Source of the DNA: Triticum aestivum
Taxonomy: Eukaryota > Streptophyta > Magnoliopsida > Poales > Poaceae
Direction: 5' to 3'
DNA length: 64,000 bases
Assembly: GCF_018294505.1 (NCBI RefSeq)
Contig: NC_057809.1
Coordinates: forward strand, 415,618,959 to 415,682,958
The notes beneath the pieces are model-generated. The model did no database searches. It had not been told where the DNA came from and was given only the letters and a program-made list of their open reading frames with translations. The position numbers and the translations under genes are program-made. Below are positions 59,268 through 64,000 of the stretch, in pieces. How positions within the stretch are numbered: position 1 is the stretch's first letter; each line of letters opens with the position of its first letter.

Positions 59268-61236
59268 CAAGAATTATAGACATATGAGAATAGGGTTTAG
59301 ATTATCCCAAACATCTCGCCACCTAGACCAATGTACTCTGATTTGAGTTGAACATAAAATGGATACAAATATTTGAATTGGAGATCGTATGTCACATGTA
59401 GTTTATAGTGAAATATGATTACTGCTATATGCATGTTTTTTGTTATCAAGATAATATTTAAATGATTGTATAACTTGACAACATTCGTATTCAAATAAGG
59501 AAAATTGATTCAAATTTAGTCCATATGGTAGACGACAATATATATGTTCATAAGGTGGAGTAAAATGTTCATATATGATGGAAGATCAAAATGTAGGACT
59601 ACATCCATTATAAACCGCAAGGTCACCTAATGATATGTTCGAATTCAACATAACGTGGATTCAAAAATTGAAATTCGAGATCCTGGCATTTGTAATCATA
59701 TAAAAAGGTACATGAATCTTTCTTTTGGTGGGAATTGATTTGTTTTTTGTTGTTGTTGAGGGAAGTGCGAATCAATTTGGTACTGTATAGGTAATCTTGT
59801 TCTCCCGATTTTTTAACATTTTTCTTGTAGTTTTTTCAATGACATTTATAGCAATATAGTAAAAGGGGACATGACTCTCTTGTGTCTTGTATGAATGTTT
59901 TTATACAAGTTAAGTTTGTTCTGTCGAACAAGGAATCCGCGCCTTGTTATCCCAAAATTTTCAATCTCGAGTATCTTTTGTCTCATCTGCTTTGAAACTC
60001 CCGCCTCTTCAACCTGCGTCATGCCTTGTTATCTCGAAATTTCGACGCACCCGAAAACTCCCTCCTCATCCGAAATCGGTCCTGCAGCCCAGACACACGA
60101 AGTCCGCCTTCTACCCCTCAGCCGGAAATGCCGGTTCGACGTCGTGGTGTCAAAACCGGTGGGGGTACGCTGGTAACTTACCCTACATTTCAGACAAGCG
60201 CGTCCCTAAGCCATGGCTCCCCTACCTTCCCCTTCGTCCCCCCATTCGTACACAGGCTGCCAAAACCCACGAAACCCCATGCTCCTCGGTCGGCCTCCAG
60301 ACCGCCGCCCAGCCGGAGACACTTCCCCGACGACGTCGTCCACCGCAACAGCTCGCTGTCCCTCATCCACCACACCCTATGAGGAACCGCCGTCGATCTC
60401 GTCGTCCCGCCGGATCAGCCGTCCCGTCCTCCACCCCCAAGGAGATGCCCCGATGTTCACCTCGTCTATCGCGCCACCTCCATCCCCACAACATCGTCTT
60501 GACCTGCCCCACTGGAACTGCAACACCCTCACCAATTCCTCAGATGAATCCGAGGCCAACTCGGTGCCACCAAGTAGGTTCTGCACTCACCACTGCATTT
60601 TATCTTTTATTCGATCTCACGGGGCTGCCGGTGCTCGATACCGAACAGCCATGGCGGGTCTCCATCAACGGCGCCGTCGCCGGCCACTTCATCCACGGCG
60701 TCTCTCCCCCATGTCGTTGCTTCCTCGGCAGCGACTTCCACACTGGCACTAGCTGCAGCTGCTCCGGCTCTCGCTGCTGCTGCTGCTGCTCCGGCTCTCG
60801 CTCGAGCTACGGCTCTATTCTTGTTGTCGGTCGCGCTGCTGCACTGCTCTTGCTTTCGTTCGTGCTGCTGCTCTAGTCTGATATTGCTGTCGGTCGCGCT
60901 GCTGCTCCTCTCTTGCTCTCATTCATGCTACTTCTCTGCTCTTTCTCTCACTCACGCTACTGCTGCACGACCTCCGATTGCTACAGGAGTTGCTACTTTA
61001 GTACTCGCTCGTGGTTCTACTGCACGACTTTCTCTCTGCTAGTGCGTTCCCTGCTCAAGCGTCTGCTGATTTAGATCACTTCTTCTCTGCTACTAGTGCT
61101 CGAACGCCCTAAACATCTATTGCAATGCTCTTCTACTATTTCAATCAGTTTTGTGACCATCCTTATCACTGACTGTGAATTTAAATGCGCTGCTTGGGTG
61201 CATGGCTTCTATTCGGCAACCAGGAAAGTAGCCTGA
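59268..61236 (+). other. AT-rich then GC-rich region with a long open frame of uncertain nature
   Basis: 59268-59880 is AT-rich with nothing recognised. From about 59940 to 60876 the plus strand is GC-rich and one frame stays open for 310 codons, Ser/Pro/Arg-rich then Cys/Ser-rich across a run of CTG/CTC triplets (about 60750-60870). Other frames are open as well (179 and 118 codons), which is what GC-rich low-complexity DNA does. The AAATTTCGACGCACCCG opening looks like a grass 5' leader. It could be a first exon, a captured gene piece or a transposon end. I do not call a gene. Confidence 0.3.
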
Positions 61237-61709
61237 TGTCGGTGTCAATACCGGCAGATCTCGGGTAGGGGGTCCTGAACTGTGTGTCTAAGAATCGAAG
61301 GTAACAGCAGGTAGGGGACACGATGTTTACCTAGGTTCGGGCCCTCTTAAAGGAGGTAATACCCTACTTCCCGCTTGATTGACTTTTATGAGTATAGGGG
61401 TTACAAGAGTTGATCTACCTCGAGATCGTAATGGCTAAACCCTAGATGTCTAGCCTGAATGATTATGACTGCCTCTATGGACTAAAACCCTCCGGATTAT
61501 ATAGACACCGGAGGGGGCTAGGGTTATACAGGGTCAGTTTACAAAGAAAGGAATCTTCATATACGAACGCCAAGCTTGCCTTTCACGCCAAGGAGAGTAC
61601 CATCCGGACACGGGGGGAAGCCTTCTATCTTGTATCTTCACGGCCCACCAGTCCGGCCCACGTTACATAGCCTGGACGCCCGGGGACCCCCTAATCCAGG
61701 ACTCCCTCA
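61237..61709 (-). repeat. 3' LTR of second Fatima-like element
   Basis: Reverse complement of the LTR at 27004-27478 with scattered differences; 473 bp. TATATAA on the minus strand at 61497-61503. Confidence 0.9.
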
Positions 61710-61886
61710 GTAGCCCCTGAACCAGGCTTCAATGACGATGTGTCTGGCGCGCAGATTGTCTTCGGCATTGCAAGGCGGGTTCCTCCTCTGAATACCCCAA
61801 AGTAGTTGATCAAAAGAACTATATTCGTCTCTGTACAGTAGTTACAACCCTGGACCGCGAGGGCAAAATACTTCTAAAAATAGGTT

Positions 61887-62882
61887 ATGTCTTCTGACAA
61901 CGTTTTCGGTGAGGTATTGTGTTCCGGCCTTACTATTATTTTGAACCGTTTTCCAGCCTCCCGCTTCCTTCGCGGGCTAGGGTTTCCTCTCCGCCCTTTC
62001 ATCCGTGGACTCATGTTCTATTACGGGCTAGATTTCCATGATCTAGCCCCAAATTCATTCCTCTATATCTCGGCATTCATCATCGTGTGCGAGGCGTTTC
62101 TCCGCATCCCCCCACTTCGGTCTATGGATCAAGGTCTTCAATGTGAAGCCGAAGGTGGTCGAGGGTCAACATGCAAAGTGCAGCGGCGCCATGGTGAGCA
62201 AGCTCCCTAACGTCACCTGGCCCAAGGGGACCTTCGTAGAGACCGTGAAGGGGTGGCAATAGGAGTGGTTCTATGTTACAGAATCTTGTGACACCACTTG
62301 GGCCGCCACTCCCGAGTTCAAAACCGGTCCACCAATGCGGGTCACAACATGGCTCAAGAAGGGCCTAGATTGGGTGTCATCCGACGAGGTGATGACACTG
62401 CAAAAGCGCATCAAGAGCATGGTGGAGAAGAACACCAGCCTTGCCAGCGTGATCCAGGTGATGCTGTTTTGCCGGATTCTCCCCTGCCAACGCCGGACTC
62501 TCCGTATGTGGGAGTTTGATCCGGCAAGTCCCCGGACCTTGCAGCGGTTCTTCGGCACGAGACACGAAGATATATGGAAGCTGCTTTTTAAGACCCAAAA
62601 GACGTGGCCGCCAACGACCGAAGACCTCGGCCACGACTACGCTCATCCAGCCACTCTAGTGAGTTTTTCAGATTTCTAATCATATCCTTGATTTGTGGGT
62701 CCAAAGAATAAGTTTAAACCTTCCCCTTGTCCCCCCAGGGCTGGACAAAGAAGGCGGAGCGGATCGGGTGTCCGGCTCCCCTACCCGAAGACCCAGCTAT
62801 TCCTCTTCTGACAAAGATGCTGGTTCCGGCGTCGTACCAGGCGCCGGAAAAGAGGGCCAAGAATAAGGGAAAGGAGGTCTGA
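61887..62882 (+). pseudogene. Antisense ORF of Fatima-like element (Transposase_28-type domain)
   Basis: Runs on the strand opposite to its element. The frame from ATG 61887 gives FPLRPFIRGLMFYYGLDFHD and FIIVCEAFLRIPP, the hallmark of the plant putative gypsy-type transposon family (PF04195, recalled). A frameshift in the C-run at 62109-62113 and a TAG near 62260 break it. It then continues as TWLKKGLDWVSSDEVM and CRILPCQRR to 62658, where a GT-AG intron (62659-62738) splices in phase to GWTKKAERIGCPAPLPED and a TGA at 62880-62882. Its product is not a known transposase in activity; role in the element is unknown. The C-terminal half of the family is seen at 40347-40954. Confidence 0.7.
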
Positions 62883-62949
62883 AGTGGCCTTTGCCACAAA
62901 TGTGCTTCTGACATATCACCAAAGATACCAAAGCTCTCTTCTCCCACGA

Positions 62950-64000
62950 TGTAACGCCCCAGATACGACTTTCCCAATTTGTACTCCAACTCTTGCCGTT
63001 TCCGGCATTAAGTTATATTTATTTCTTGGGTTCGGGTTTTGTCTCTGTGTGTTGTTTTCGTTTTCATGCATCTCATATCATGTCATCATGTGCATTGCAT
63101 TTGCATACGTGTTCGTCTCATGCATTAGAGCATTTTCCCCGTTGTCCGTTTTGCATTCCGACGCTTCGTTCTCCTCCGGTGGTCATTTCTAGCTTCCTTT
63201 CGTGTGTGGGGATTAAACATTTCCGGATTGGACCGAGACTTGTCATGCGGCCTTGGTTTACTACCGGTAGACCGCCTGTCAAGTTTCGTATCATTTGGAC
63301 TTCGTTTGATACTCCAACGGTTAACCGAGGGACCGAAAAGGCCTCGTGTGTGTTGCAGCCCAACACCCCTCAAATTTGGCCCAAAACCCACCAAACTCTG
63401 CTCCATGTCCTAGAGCGTTCGATCACGATCACGTGGCCGAAAACCGCACCTCATTTGGACTCTCCTAGCTCCACTTATGCCTATAAATAGCCCCCCTCCA
63501 AATTCGGATCTTCTTCCCCGTCCAACCCTAGTTCTAAAAAAAACATCTCCACCACCGACGGACACGTCCGCCACCGGCCGGACGCGTCCGCCGCCGCCCG
63601 CCTCCGCCAGCCATGACGCGCCACGTGGCAGGACCACATCGCCGCGGCCGCCGGCCCGCAGGCCCGCGCGGGGCCCTCCCCAGCCCGCGAGACGCTGCGC
63701 CCTTCTTCCCCGAGCCGACCGGCCGCGCCTCCCGCAGCGCTCGCCGCCGTTCTTCCCGCATCGTCGCAGTCCCCGGCTCCGGCGAACTCCGCCGCGGCCG
63801 CCCGGCTCGCCGCACCGCCCGGAGGCCGGCTCCCACCTCGCCGCCTCGCCGCCGTTCCACCTCGTCGCCGGCCCCGGCCTCTCCCTGCTGCTCCGGCCAC
63901 TTCTCCCTCGCCCGCCGCCGTCATCTACAGGAACTCCGGCGAGCTCCCCGGCGATCCTCGCAATCCGTGCGGATCTCAGATCTGGAAAAAGAAACCCTAG
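62950..64000 (+). repeat. LTR-like sequence, 5' part, running off the right edge
   Basis: Starts TGTAACGCCCC abruptly within the Fatima-like internal sequence. CCTATAAATAGCCCCCC at 63481-63497 is a good TATA box on the plus strand, followed by an AACCCTAG leader and a very GC-rich tract (63540-63960) that ends AAACCCTAG. I recall this start from Triticeae LTR elements but cannot name the family. The second LTR is outside the window. Long minus-strand frames in the GC-rich tract are compositional. Confidence 0.55.

Larger units (their letters stand above)
61237..62949 (-). mobile_element. Second Fatima-like Gypsy element, 3' part, minus strand
   Basis: LTR 61237-61709 in minus orientation, with internal sequence on its right. 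CAGGGGCTAC read on the minus strand just before the LTR is a polypurine tract, so this is the 3' LTR. Next comes the antisense ORF on the plus strand. The element is cut at 62950 by another LTR. Its orientation is opposite to 27004-40954, so the two are separate insertions. Confidence 0.8.

Noticed and set aside
63481..63924. 147-codon Gly/Ala/Arg-rich minus-strand frame
   Set aside because: GC-rich LTR leader sequence keeps several frames open by composition; the TATA box and orientation signals are on the plus strand.

Overview
This is plant nuclear DNA, almost certainly from a Triticeae grass (wheat, Aegilops or barley relatives). I infer this from LTR, primer-site and protein signatures recognised from memory; no database search was possible. 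There are no bacterial operons, rRNA, tRNA or CRISPR. About two thirds of the window is nested LTR retrotransposons and a CACTA-type DNA transposon end. A gene-like island at roughly 45-56 kb holds one apparently intact gene and three broken ones.

Region 1 (1-26447) holds two Maximus/SIRE-like Copia elements in opposite orientations. A minus-strand copy (5' LTR 18388-19722, gag, pol, extra downstream ORF, running off the left edge) lies directly against the 3' half of a plus-strand copy (19723-26447, extra ORF, polypurine tract, 3' LTR). The minus copy carries a 925-bp tandem duplication. It is split in its RNase H end by a complete, non-autonomous Athila/Sabrina-like Gypsy element (4942-12406).

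Region 2 (26448-40954) is a short repeat-bearing spacer and then a Fatima-like Gypsy element on the plus strand. It keeps an LTR, gag and protease pieces and the tail of an antisense ORF, but no reverse transcriptase or integrase. Its gag is split by a second Athila-like element (29059-37312) with a perfect GGCCT target duplication and an intact gag-protease ORF. Region 3 (40955 to about 45020) begins with a CACTA terminus inside the antisense ORF and continues as three classes of repeated subterminal sequence; no opposite terminus was found.

Region 4 (45-56 kb) holds a decayed DEDDy 3'-5' exonuclease pseudogene (minus), an intact DEDDy exonuclease-like gene (plus, 50547-51266), two fold-back elements, a SINA-type RING E3 ligase gene with one internal stop, a Stowaway MITE and a coiled-coil gene with three in-frame stops. 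Region 5 (56.4-64 kb) is a roughly 495-bp tandem array with a 991-bp higher-order repeat, a GC-rich stretch of unknown nature, a 3' LTR plus antisense ORF of a second Fatima-like element (minus), and the start of another LTR running off the right edge.

Most coding frames are retrotransposon proteins in decay. The only candidate for a working host function is the exonuclease-like gene. The most informative signals are how the mobile elements are assembled: order of insertions, sequence shared between families, repeated polypurine tracts and the recent higher-order array.
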